Positions 7,457 to 14,225 of a stretch of 26,166 nucleotides of DNA are shown in pieces. Within the stretch, counting starts at the first letter, position 1. Each line of letters opens with the position of its first letter. Origin of the DNA: DATJLY01 sp035604195. GTDB lineage: Bacteria > Pseudomonadota > Alphaproteobacteria > ATCC43930 > CGMCC-115725. A program made the translations under genes and the position numbers. The notes below the pieces were generated by a model. That model searched no databases, was not told the origin of the DNA, and saw nothing but the letters and a program-made list of their open reading frames with translations. The stretch spans positions 1 to 26,166 of the forward strand of contig DATNIY010000066.1 of assembly GCA_035604195.1 (NCBI GenBank). The letters run 5' to 3'.

Positions 7457-8610
7457 GCCTTGACCTCGCCCCAGAAGCGCAGCACCAAAGCGGCGATGAG
7501 CGCGAGCACCACCGCCACTGCCGCGACGCAACCCGGCCATCCCGCCAGATTCCAGGCGAATCCTGCGATCACCCCGCCGGCGCTGCCGCCGACATAATAG
7601 AAGGTCACGTAGAGCCCGACCGCGGAGGAGCGCGCCTGTCGCGCCGAAATGGCGACGTAGCTCGTGGCGCAGGATTGGCAGACGAAGCCGCAGGCCGCGC
7701 AGATCGTGAGCGCAGCAAGGATGAGCGCCAGGCTCTTGCCGAAGGTCAGCAAGAGGGCACCGATCCACAACCCGATCGCGAGCGCGACGAGCCGGCGCCG
7801 GCCGAGCCGGCGCACCAATACTCCCGTCATCGGCGCGATCCAGAGACCGATGAGATAGACCACGAAGATCGAGCCGAGCGCCGCGGTCGAAAGCTCGAAG
7901 GGCGGCTCGACCAGCACGAAGTCGATATAGGTGAAGATGGCGATGAAGGAGAAAAGCACGCCGAAGCCGACGCCGAAGGTGGCGACGAGCTGCGGATTTG
8001 TGAGATGCCCGAGCATGAACCGGCTGGAGGCAAGCACCCCGCCGCTGCGGATGAAGCGCCGCTCGCGCGGCATCAGCCAGGCGACCGCGGCGGCGCAGAC
8101 CAATGTGATCGCGGCGAGCACGAGAAACGCCGGCCGCCAACCGAAATGCTCGGCGATGAGGCCGCTCAAGAAGCGACTCAGGAACCCGCCGAACGCGGTC
8201 GCGGCGACATAAATTCCCGTCAGCGTCGTCGCCCGCGCCGGCGGCCATTCCTCGCCGATATAGGTCACCGTGACCGCGAAGATCGGCGGCAGCAACAGGC
8301 CTTGGACGAAGCGCCAGAACACCATCGCGCCGAGCCCGTCGACCCGGGCGATCATGATAGTGGGTAGCACCAGCGCGAACATCGCGGCGACGATGAGCCG
8401 CTTGCGCCCGAGCGCGTCGGAGACGGCGCCGATGAAGGGCGCGATGAGCGCGACGGCAAAGGTCGTGGCGGTGACCGTCAGGCTGACATCGGCCGGCGTC
8501 GCGCCGAAGTCGCGCGTCAGCATCGGCAGCAGGGCCTGCGTCGCGTAGAGGTCGAGAAAGGTGCAGAGGCCGGCGAGTATGACCGCGAGCGCCCCTGGTT
8601 CGGCGAGCAT
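7453..8610 (-). CDS. MFS transporter, YnfM-like
   Basis: A 385-residue inner-membrane protein with about 12 hydrophobic segments. The loop 2-3 motif GAVSDALGRKRLIV and the fourth/fifth-helix sequence GIYVAATAFGGFLSRFLSGLIAEH (read here in two parts: GIYVAATAFGG, FLSRFLSGLI) match the YnfM-type drug/metabolite exporter group. FWRFVQGLLLPPIFAVTVTYIGEEW is the usual helix-4 region. The ATG at 8610 gives MLAEPGALAVILAGL with no strong Shine-Dalgarno. A role in export of a metabolite or drug is likely, substrate unknown. It is convergent with the SDR gene and divergent from purM. Confidence 0.88.
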   Translation of the reverse strand: MLAEPGALAVILAGLCTFLDLYATQALLPMLTRDFGATPADVSLTVTATTFAVALIAPFIGAVSDALGRKRLIVAAMFALVLPTIMIARVDGLGAMVFWRFVQGLLLPPIFAVTVTYIGEEWPPARATTLTGIYVAATAFGGFLSRFLSGLIAEHFGWRPAFLVLAAITLVCAAAVAWLMPRERRFIRSGGVLASSRFMLGHLTNPQLVATFGVGFGVLFSFIAIFTYIDFVLVEPPFELSTAALGSIFVVYLIGLWIAPMTGVLVRRLGRRRLVALAIGLWIGALLLTFGKSLALILAALTICAACGFVCQSCATSYVAISARQARSSAVGLYVTFYYVGGSAGGVIAGFAWNLAGWPGCVAAVAVVLALIAALVLRFWGEVKA

Positions 8611-8651
8611 TGGGCGGACAGTCTATCGCGAAGTCGCGGGGGGTGCCGGGC

Positions 8652-8680
8652 TTTTCATTGGTCCGGCTCTGGCGTAGAAA
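8652..8680 (+). promoter_or_regulatory. Candidate promoter of the purM-purN run
   Basis: TTTTCA (-35, 8652-8657), a 17-base spacer and TAGAAA (-10, 8675-8680), each matching 4 of 6 consensus bases, placed 21 bases before the GTG start of purM. Confidence 0.4.
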
Positions 8681-8701
8681 CCCCGGCGGAGACGGGCAGC
8701 G

Positions 8702-9775
8702 GTGGACCGCAGGGATTCCGAGCATTATCGCGCCGCCGGCGTCGACATCGATGCCGGCAATGCGCTGGTCGAGGCGATCAAGCCGCTCGCCCGCGCCACC
8801 GCGCGCGCCGGGTCCGATGCGGGATTGGGCGGCTTCGGCGCGTTCTTCGACCTGAAGGCGGCGGGCTACCGCGACCCGATCCTGGTCGCCACGACCGATG
8901 GCGTCGGAACCAAGCTCAAACTCGCGATCGCGACCGGCAATCATCAGACCATCGGCATCGACCTCGTCGCCATGTGCGTCAACGACCTCGTCGTCCAGGG
9001 CGCCGAGCCCCTGTTCTTCCTCGACTACTTCGCGACCGGCCGGCTCGATGTCGAGAAGGCGCGCATCATCGTCGCCGGCATCGCCGAAGCCTGCCGCGCG
9101 GTCGGCTGCGCGCTCATCGGCGGCGAGACCGCGGAGATGCCGGGGATGTACCGAGAAGGCGACTACGACCTCGCGGGGTTCGCGGTCGGCGCGGTCGAGC
9201 GCGGCCAGGCGCTCGACGGAAGCAGCGTCGCCGCGGGCGACATCGTGCTCGGCATCGAGTCGAGCGGACTGCATTCGAACGGCTTCTCGCTCGTCCGCCG
9301 GGTGGTCGAGCAGGCCGGGCTCGATTATCGCGCGCCCGCGCCTTTCGCGCCCGGAACCAGCCTTGCCGAGGCCTTGCTGCGGCCGACGCGGCTTTACGTG
9401 AAGCCTTGCCTCGCGGCGGTGAAGGCGGGCGGCGTCAAGGCGCTTGCCCATATCACCGGCGGCGGACTCCTCGAAAACCCGCCGCGAGTTCTGCCGCCGG
9501 GTCTCGCCGCCGAGCTCGACGCGCGGCGCTGGCCGCTGCCCCCGGTGTTTCGCTGGCTCGCCGAAACCGCGTCGATCGCGCGCCAGGAGATGGCGCGGAC
9601 CTTCAATTGCGGCATCGGCATGGTCGCCGTCGCAGCACCCGTCGATGTAGCGCGAGTGACGCGCGCGCTGGTCGATGCGGGTGAGCGGGTGCACGAGATC
9701 GGCAAGATCGTGCCCCGGCCCGCGGGTGCGCCCGGCACGGTCATCGCGCATTGGGAGGCGGCGTGGCCCGGCTGA
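8702..9775 (+). CDS. purM: Phosphoribosylformylglycinamidine cyclo-ligase (AIR synthetase)
   Basis: A 357-residue enzyme (E. coli 345). It converts FGAM to aminoimidazole ribonucleotide with ATP, step 5 of purine synthesis. The match to E. coli PurM runs the full length: AGVDIDAGN, GGLGGFGA-like, TTDGVGTKLKLA, DLVAMCVNDLVVQGAEPLFFLDY, IGGETAEMPGMY, SSGLHSNGFSLVR, HITGGGLLENPPRVLP and TFNCGIGM. The start is GTG 8702 with GGAG about 10 bases upstream; the family homology begins at SEHYRAAGVDIDAG, so the start is near but not proven. It overlaps purN by 13 bases, which suggests translational coupling. Confidence 0.97.
   Translation: MDRRDSEHYRAAGVDIDAGNALVEAIKPLARATARAGSDAGLGGFGAFFDLKAAGYRDPILVATTDGVGTKLKLAIATGNHQTIGIDLVAMCVNDLVVQGAEPLFFLDYFATGRLDVEKARIIVAGIAEACRAVGCALIGGETAEMPGMYREGDYDLAGFAVGAVERGQALDGSSVAAGDIVLGIESSGLHSNGFSLVRRVVEQAGLDYRAPAPFAPGTSLAEALLRPTRLYVKPCLAAVKAGGVKALAHITGGGLLENPPRVLPPGLAAELDARRWPLPPVFRWLAETASIARQEMARTFNCGIGMVAVAAPVDVARVTRALVDAGERVHEIGKIVPRPAGAPGTVIAHWEAAWPG
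9753..9758 (+). promoter_or_regulatory. Shine-Dalgarno GGGAGG deciding the purN start
   Basis: GGGAGG lies 4 bases before GTG 9763, inside the end of purM. It supports the GTG over the TTG at 9751, which would place the site within the coding region. Confidence 0.65.
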
Positions 9776-10434
9776 GGACCGCCGTTCTCATCTCCGGGCG
9801 CGGATCGAACCTCGAAGCGTTGATCGCGGCCTGCGCGCAGCCGGGCTTTCCCGCCGAGATCGCGCTCGTCCTCGCCAACCGCGCCGATGCGCCGGGCCTC
9901 GCCCATGCAGAGCGCGCCGCTATCTCGACCCGCGTCATTGCGCACCGCGACTTCGCGACGCGCGAGGCATTCGACGCTGCGATCGATGCGGCGCTGCGTG
10001 CGGCGCACATCGATCTCGTCTGCCTCGCCGGCTTCATGCGCCTCTTCGGCGGAGATTTCTGCGCGCGCTGGCGCGACCGGCTCGTCAACATCCATCCGTC
10101 GCTGCTGCCGGCCTTCCGCGGCCTCGACACGCATGCGCGCGCGCTCGCCGAGGGGGTGCGCTTCACCGGCTGCACCGTGCATTTCGTGCGCGCCGAGATG
10201 GACCACGGGCCGATCATCGTCCAAGCGGCCGTGCCGGTGCTGGCGGGCGACGATGCCGAGCGTCTCGCGGCGCGCGTTCTCGCGGCCGAGCATCGGGCAT
10301 ATCCGCTGGCGCTCAAACTGATCGCCGAAGGGCGCGTGCGCGTGCGCGACGAGCGCGTCGAGATCGCCGGCGTCGCGGCCGCTCCGGCGAGCCTGCTCAA
10401 TCCGCCTGACGATGGCCTATGCGCATCGGCGTGA
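9763..10434 (+). CDS. purN: Phosphoribosylglycinamide formyltransferase
   Basis: A 223-residue enzyme (E. coli 212). It transfers a formyl group from 10-formyl-tetrahydrofolate to GAR, step 3 of purine synthesis. ISGRGSNLEAL is the phosphate-binding loop; NIHPSLLPAFRG contains Asn109 and His111, and HFVRAEMDHGPIIVQ contains Asp147, the equivalents of E. coli Asn106, His108 and Asp144. The usual purM-purN pairing is present. The start GTG 9763 lies within the end of purM, and its own 3' end overlaps the next gene by 16 bases. The C-terminal 20 residues beyond the family core are not conserved. Confidence 0.97.
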   Translation: MARLRTAVLISGRGSNLEALIAACAQPGFPAEIALVLANRADAPGLAHAERAAISTRVIAHRDFATREAFDAAIDAALRAAHIDLVCLAGFMRLFGGDFCARWRDRLVNIHPSLLPAFRGLDTHARALAEGVRFTGCTVHFVRAEMDHGPIIVQAAVPVLAGDDAERLAARVLAAEHRAYPLALKLIAEGRVRVRDERVEIAGVAAAPASLLNPPDDGLCASA

Positions 10435-11615
10435 GCTTCGCCGTCGCCGCCGCGTTCTGGGTACTGTCCTTCCTGGTGCAGAAATTCAACTGGGGCGCCG
10501 GCGGGAAGAAGGCGCTGGCGCTGCTCGCGCTGCTGGCGGCGGTGCCGTTTCTCCTGCGCTGGGCGCGCCGGCCGCTCACCCTGCCGCGGTCGCGGACCGC
10601 GACAGGGCTGGCGATCGTCGTGGCCATCCTTGTCGCCTTGCAACTGGCCTATTTCGGCAAAGAGGTCCGGCATCCCGGCCTGATCGACGTCGCTACGACC
10701 ACGCTCGCCGCGGGCACCGCCATGGTGGCGGGCGAGAATCCGTATCTGCTGCCGCTCGACAGCGTCGCCGCCAGCAACCCGGCGACCGCCGCCTTCGCCG
10801 GCTACAAGTACCTGCCGATCATGCCGTTAGTGTATTTGCCGCTCGGCCTGCCCTTCGGCGCGCGCGGGCTTCTCGCCACCAATTTGCTGCTGCAGCTCGG
10901 AATCGTCTTCCTGGTGGCGCGGCTGGCGCGCGAAGCGGCGAATGGCGCGACCGGGCTCTTGGCCGCGACGCTCTATCTCGCGGTGCCGCTGGCGATCCAG
11001 CAGGTGCTGGCCAAAGGCGCGACGGATCTCGCGGCCGTGCTGCCTTTGCTCGCGGCGTTGTGGCTGGTCGAGCGCAACTCTTGGCTCTGCGGGCTCGCAC
11101 TCGGCCTGTCGATTGCCGCGAAGCCGTTGCCCGGGCTCTTGCTCCTGCCATGCCTGCTGCCGCCGCGGGCGGGCGGGATCTGGCGCTATGCCGCCGGCAT
11201 CGCGGTCGGGCTCCTGCCGATCCTCCCTTACGCGCTGTGGTCGCCCGCGGCGCTCTTCGACAATGTCGTGCGGTTCAACGCGCTTCGCCTGCCGGATTCG
11301 ACGAGCTGGCTCGCCATTGTCCCGGCGGGCGCCGCTCCCGCGCGCATCGCTCTCGCGCTTCTGGTCATCGCCGTCGGGGCCTATGTCTGGCGCTATCCGC
11401 CGGCGCTCGCGGGCCGCGCCGGGCTCGGCGCTATGGTCACGCTCGCCGGCGTTTTGGCGAGCCCGTCGGCGCACCACAATTATCAGCTCTGGTGGCTGCC
11501 GTTCTATTGCGTGCTGCTGGCGCGGGCGATCATGGCGGCGGCGCGAGACTTGCCTCGCCCCGGCGAGGCGCGATACGGTGCGCCCAGCCAGGGAGAACGG
11601 AGAACGTCGTTATGA
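10419..11615 (+). CDS. Polytopic membrane protein, GT87-like (DUF2029) glycosyltransferase candidate
   Basis: A 398-residue inner-membrane protein with about 10 hydrophobic segments. After the first helices, the extracytoplasmic loop reads GLIDVATTTLAAGTAMVAGENPYLLP and then YKYLPIMPLVYLPLGLPFG; an acidic residue in the first loop, a G.NPY motif and a Y.Y.P segment are features of GT-C enzymes of the GT87 type, which use polyprenyl-phosphate sugars. The Asp in GLIDV would be the catalytic candidate. The ATG 10419 lies inside purN in another frame (16-base overlap), and the stop overlaps the next start as ATGA. The link with purine genes is probably positional. The substrate is unknown, and the assignment rests on motif form only. 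Confidence 0.72.
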   Translation: MRIGVSFAVAAAFWVLSFLVQKFNWGAGGKKALALLALLAAVPFLLRWARRPLTLPRSRTATGLAIVVAILVALQLAYFGKEVRHPGLIDVATTTLAAGTAMVAGENPYLLPLDSVAASNPATAAFAGYKYLPIMPLVYLPLGLPFGARGLLATNLLLQLGIVFLVARLAREAANGATGLLAATLYLAVPLAIQQVLAKGATDLAAVLPLLAALWLVERNSWLCGLALGLSIAAKPLPGLLLLPCLLPPRAGGIWRYAAGIAVGLLPILPYALWSPAALFDNVVRFNALRLPDSTSWLAIVPAGAAPARIALALLVIAVGAYVWRYPPALAGRAGLGAMVTLAGVLASPSAHHNYQLWWLPFYCVLLARAIMAAARDLPRPGEARYGAPSQGERRTSL

Positions 11616-11734
11616 CGATGGACCAAGAGTATCAGCGCCACCTTGCGACATGGCAGGGCTTTGCCCGGCTGTTGCGATGGACGGTGGCGATCATCGTGAT
11701 CACGCTGCTGCTGATGGCGCACTTCCTGCTCTAG
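11612..11734 (+). CDS. aa3-type cytochrome c oxidase subunit IV, 40 residues
   Basis: A tiny protein: a short polar N-terminus with an EYQRHLATWQGFARLLRW segment and one membrane helix (WTVAIIVITLLLMAHFLL in part). This matches the pattern of the bacterial aa3 cytochrome oxidase subunit IV family (pfam07835 type: acidic/His N-terminus, F..F.RW, then one helix), a single-span accessory subunit in the inner membrane. The ATG overlaps the preceding stop as ATGA, with GGAGA upstream; a second ATG at 11618 is possible. It stands far from other oxidase genes and ends 4 bases from the convergent ndk stop. It is too short for ordinary gene callers and could be missed. Confidence 0.72.
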   Translation: MTMDQEYQRHLATWQGFARLLRWTVAIIVITLLLMAHFLL

Positions 11735-11738
11735 CCCG

Positions 11739-12161
11739 TCAGGGGCAAATCTCGATCCCCGCGAAGAAGAAGGCGATCTCGGTCAGTGCGTTCTCGGGCG
11801 AATCCGAGCCATGCACCGAATTGGCCTCGATCGACTCGGCGAAATCCCGCCGGATCGTGCCGGGAGCGGCTTTCTTGGGATCCGTGGCGCCCATGACCTC
11901 GCGGTTCACGGCCACGGCATTCTCGCCTTCGAGCACTTGGACCACCACCGGCCCCGAAATCATGAAGGCGACCAGATCGCCGAAGAACGGGCGCTCCTTG
12001 TGCACGGCATAGAACTGCTCGGCCTCATCACGCGCGAGCGTTAGGCGCTTTTGTGCGACGATGCGCAGACCGCGCTCCTCGAAACGGGCATTGATCTTGC
12101 CGGTCAAGTTCCGGCGCGTCGCGTCGGGCTTGATGATCGACAAGGTACGTTCGCTGGCCAT
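11739..12161 (-). CDS. ndk: Nucleoside diphosphate kinase
   Basis: A 140-residue protein, the usual Ndk length. It passes the gamma-phosphate of NTPs to NDPs through a phosphohistidine and balances nucleotide pools in the cytoplasm. The sequence begins MASERTLSIIKPDA, and the catalytic His117 lies in NSVHGSDS. Arg, Lys and Asn contact positions of the family (KPDA, NREVMGATDP) are present. AAGGAG lies 11 bases before the ATG. It follows holC on the same strand but has its own good promoter (12200-12228). It is convergent with the oxidase subunit IV gene with only 4 bases between the stops. Confidence 0.98.
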   Translation of the reverse strand: MASERTLSIIKPDATRRNLTGKINARFEERGLRIVAQKRLTLARDEAEQFYAVHKERPFFGDLVAFMISGPVVVQVLEGENAVAVNREVMGATDPKKAAPGTIRRDFAESIEANSVHGSDSPENALTEIAFFFAGIEICP

Positions 12162-12199
12162 CGGCGCTGGAACTCCTTTGCAGGTGCAAGAGCGGCGCG

Positions 12200-12228
12200 G
12201 TTATAGCCGGCGGCGCTACCGCCTTCAA
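12200..12228 (-). promoter_or_regulatory. Sigma-70-type promoter of ndk
   Basis: On the minus strand TTGAAG (-35, 12223-12228), a 17-base spacer and TATAAC (-10, 12200-12205) match 4/6 and 5/6 of consensus. Transcription would start near 12193, leaving about 32 bases of leader that include AAGGAG. The -35 box overlaps the stop codon of holC, so ndk can be expressed apart from pepA-holC. Confidence 0.6.
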
Positions 12229-12677
12229 CTCGTCTCGCGCTTCTCCCAGCCGGCCTCGGTCTGCTGCCAATAGACGAGCGCGTGGCCCGAATCCTTGGCG
12301 GCGCGCCAGCGCCCGCGCGCCGCGGCGACCGCTTCCTCGTCGTTGCCGTCGAACATGTCGCAGACGCGCCGATACTCGGCGAGACGTTCGGAGCGCGTGC
12401 CGTCGAGCAGCACCAGCATGCTCGCCTGGTTGGGATTGTCGTCGGCCGTGGTGAGCCAGATCGGCTGGCGCGCCGCGTTGCCGTCGCGGGCGCTGCCGTG
12501 CGGCAGAAAGCTCTCGTCATTGTAGGTCCAGAGCAGGGCATCGAGCGACTCGGTGCGCTCCTCGGAGCCCGCCATCACCACCACGCGATGGCCCTCGGCG
12601 AGCGCCCGCTCCAAGAGCCGCGGCAGCGCGCGCTCCAGGCTCCAGCTCTTCAGGTGATAGAAGCCGACCTCGCTCAT
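12225..12677 (-). CDS. holC: DNA polymerase III subunit chi
   Basis: A 150-residue protein. Chi links the clamp loader of the DNA polymerase III holoenzyme to single-strand-binding protein. The N-terminus EVGFYHLKSWSLERALPRLLERALAEGHRVVV and the LLWTYNDESFLPHG and DNPNQASMLVLLDG segments are characteristic of HolC in alphaproteobacteria. The ATG overlaps the pepA stop (ATGA), so it is translationally coupled to pepA, a pairing conserved widely in proteobacteria. The last 35 residues (RGRWRAAKDSGHALVYWQQTE) match the usual end. Confidence 0.95.
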   Translation of the reverse strand: MSEVGFYHLKSWSLERALPRLLERALAEGHRVVVMAGSEERTESLDALLWTYNDESFLPHGSARDGNAARQPIWLTTADDNPNQASMLVLLDGTRSERLAEYRRVCDMFDGNDEEAVAAARGRWRAAKDSGHALVYWQQTEAGWEKRETS

Positions 12678-14164
12678 CCCTCGTAATGCTCGGCGATGAA
12701 GCGGTCGAGCAGGCGCAGGCCGAAGGCGGTAGCGCCCTTCGGCACGATGGGCGCATCCTTCTTCGACCAGGTGGTGCCGGCGATGTCGAGATGCGCCCAG
12801 GGCACGTTGTTGACGAAGCGCTGCAGGAATTGCGCCGCGGTGATGCTGCCGGCTTCGCGGCTGCCGCTGATGTTCTTGATGTCGGCGGCGTCGCTGTCCA
12901 TCAGCTTGTCATAAGCCTCGGCGAGCGGCAGGCGCCACAGCTTCTCGCCGACCGCTTTGCCGGCGGCGACGAGCCGCTCGGCCATTTCGTCGTTGTTGCT
13001 GAAGAGCCCGGCATGCTCATGGCCAAGCGCGATCATGATCGCGCCGGTGAGCGTGGCGAGATCGACCATGAGCTGCGGCTTGAAGCGGTCCTGGCAGTAC
13101 CACAGCGCGTCGGCAAGGACCAGACGCCCCTCGGCATCGGTATTGAGCACCTCGACGGTCTGGCCCGACATGGTCTTGACGATGTCGCCCGGCCGCTGCG
13201 CCATGCCCGAGGGCATGTTCTCGACGAGCCCCGCGACGCCGACCGCATTGACCTTGGCCTTGCGCCCGGCGAGCGCCCGCATCAGCCCGATGACGACGCC
13301 GGCGCCGGCCATGTCCCATTTCATGTCCTCCATCCCCGCGGCCGGCTTGATCGAGATGCCGCCAGTGTCGAAGGTCACGCCCTTGCCGATGAAGGCGAGC
13401 GGCGCGGCGTTCGCCGCCTTGGGATTGCCTTTCCATTGCATGACCACGAGGCGCGGCGGCCGCACGCTGCCTTGGCCGACGCCCAAGAGCGCGCCCATGC
13501 CCAGCTTCTTCATCTGCTTCTCGTCGAGCACCTCGACCGCGACGCCGAGCCGCTTGAGCGAGCGCGCGGCCTCGGCGAGTGTCTCCGGGTAAATCACATT
13601 GGCGGGCTCGGAGACGATGTCGCGGGTGAAGCAAATCGCATCCGCCACCTTGTCGCGCGGCTGAAATGCCTTCTTCGCCGCGGCCGGATTCTCGACCAGA
13701 AAGGTCAGGTCCTCGAGCGTGGGCTTCTTCTCCGGCTTCTCCTTGGTGCGGTACTTGTCGAAGCGGTAGGCCCTGAGCCGCGCGCCGAAGGCGAGGTCCG
13801 CGGCAATCTCGGCCGCCTCGCCGCCCGGCCGGTCGATGGCCACCGCCGCCTGCTTCTCGCCCGCCGCATTGAGCTGCGCCACGATCTGGCCGCCGCGATT
13901 CTGCCGCGCGACCGGCTCGGCCGCTTCGGGCTTGCCGATGCCGAGGAGAAGGATGCGCGAAACATCGAGATGCGCCGGCGCCAGCACGGCCAAGGTGTCG
14001 TCGCCGCGGCCGGTGAAGCGGCTCGCCGCCATCGCCCGGGTGAGCGCGCCGCCGCTCTCCTGGTCGAGCTTCTGCGCCGTCGGCGACAGTTTCCGGTCCT
14101 CCATGACGGCGACCACCAAGGTGCCGGAGCGCGGCAGCCGCGGAGCGGCGAAAGCGATCTTCAT
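12674..14164 (-). CDS. pepA: Leucyl aminopeptidase (M17)
   Basis: A 496-residue protein; E. coli PepA has 503. It is a cytosolic hexameric di-metal exopeptidase that removes N-terminal residues, and in E. coli it also binds DNA. GKGVTFDTGGISIKP holds Lys261, Asp266 and Lys273, MKWDMAGAG holds Asp284, and the signature NTDAEGRL holds Asp343, Glu345 and Arg347, matching the E. coli metal and catalytic residues with a constant offset of nine. The start ATG 14164 is preceded by GGAAGG about 7 bases away. It is first in a pepA-holC operon with its own promoter. Confidence 0.98.
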   Translation of the reverse strand: MKIAFAAPRLPRSGTLVVAVMEDRKLSPTAQKLDQESGGALTRAMAASRFTGRGDDTLAVLAPAHLDVSRILLLGIGKPEAAEPVARQNRGGQIVAQLNAAGEKQAAVAIDRPGGEAAEIAADLAFGARLRAYRFDKYRTKEKPEKKPTLEDLTFLVENPAAAKKAFQPRDKVADAICFTRDIVSEPANVIYPETLAEAARSLKRLGVAVEVLDEKQMKKLGMGALLGVGQGSVRPPRLVVMQWKGNPKAANAAPLAFIGKGVTFDTGGISIKPAAGMEDMKWDMAGAGVVIGLMRALAGRKAKVNAVGVAGLVENMPSGMAQRPGDIVKTMSGQTVEVLNTDAEGRLVLADALWYCQDRFKPQLMVDLATLTGAIMIALGHEHAGLFSNNDEMAERLVAAGKAVGEKLWRLPLAEAYDKLMDSDAADIKNISGSREAGSITAAQFLQRFVNNVPWAHLDIAGTTWSKKDAPIVPKGATAFGLRLLDRFIAEHYEG

Positions 14165-14195
14165 CTCGACTTCCTTCCGAGCGCGATGTTGCCGG

Positions 14196-14225
14196 GCGAT
14201 AGAGGAGATTGGCGCCGAGTGTCAA
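14196..14225 (-). promoter_or_regulatory. Promoter of pepA-holC
   Basis: On the minus strand a perfect TTGACA (-35, 14220-14225) is followed after 18 bases by TATCGC (-10, 14196-14201). The expected start near 14190 gives a leader of about 26 bases containing the ribosome binding site. The -35 box includes the stop codon of the upstream membrane-protein gene. Confidence 0.55.

Noticed and set aside
6656..9751. A 1031-codon minus-strand frame
   Set aside because: It is antisense to the SDR gene and purM and out of frame with the MFS gene; its translation is rich in Arg, Asp and Gly with no domain. Long stop-free frames are expected at this G+C.
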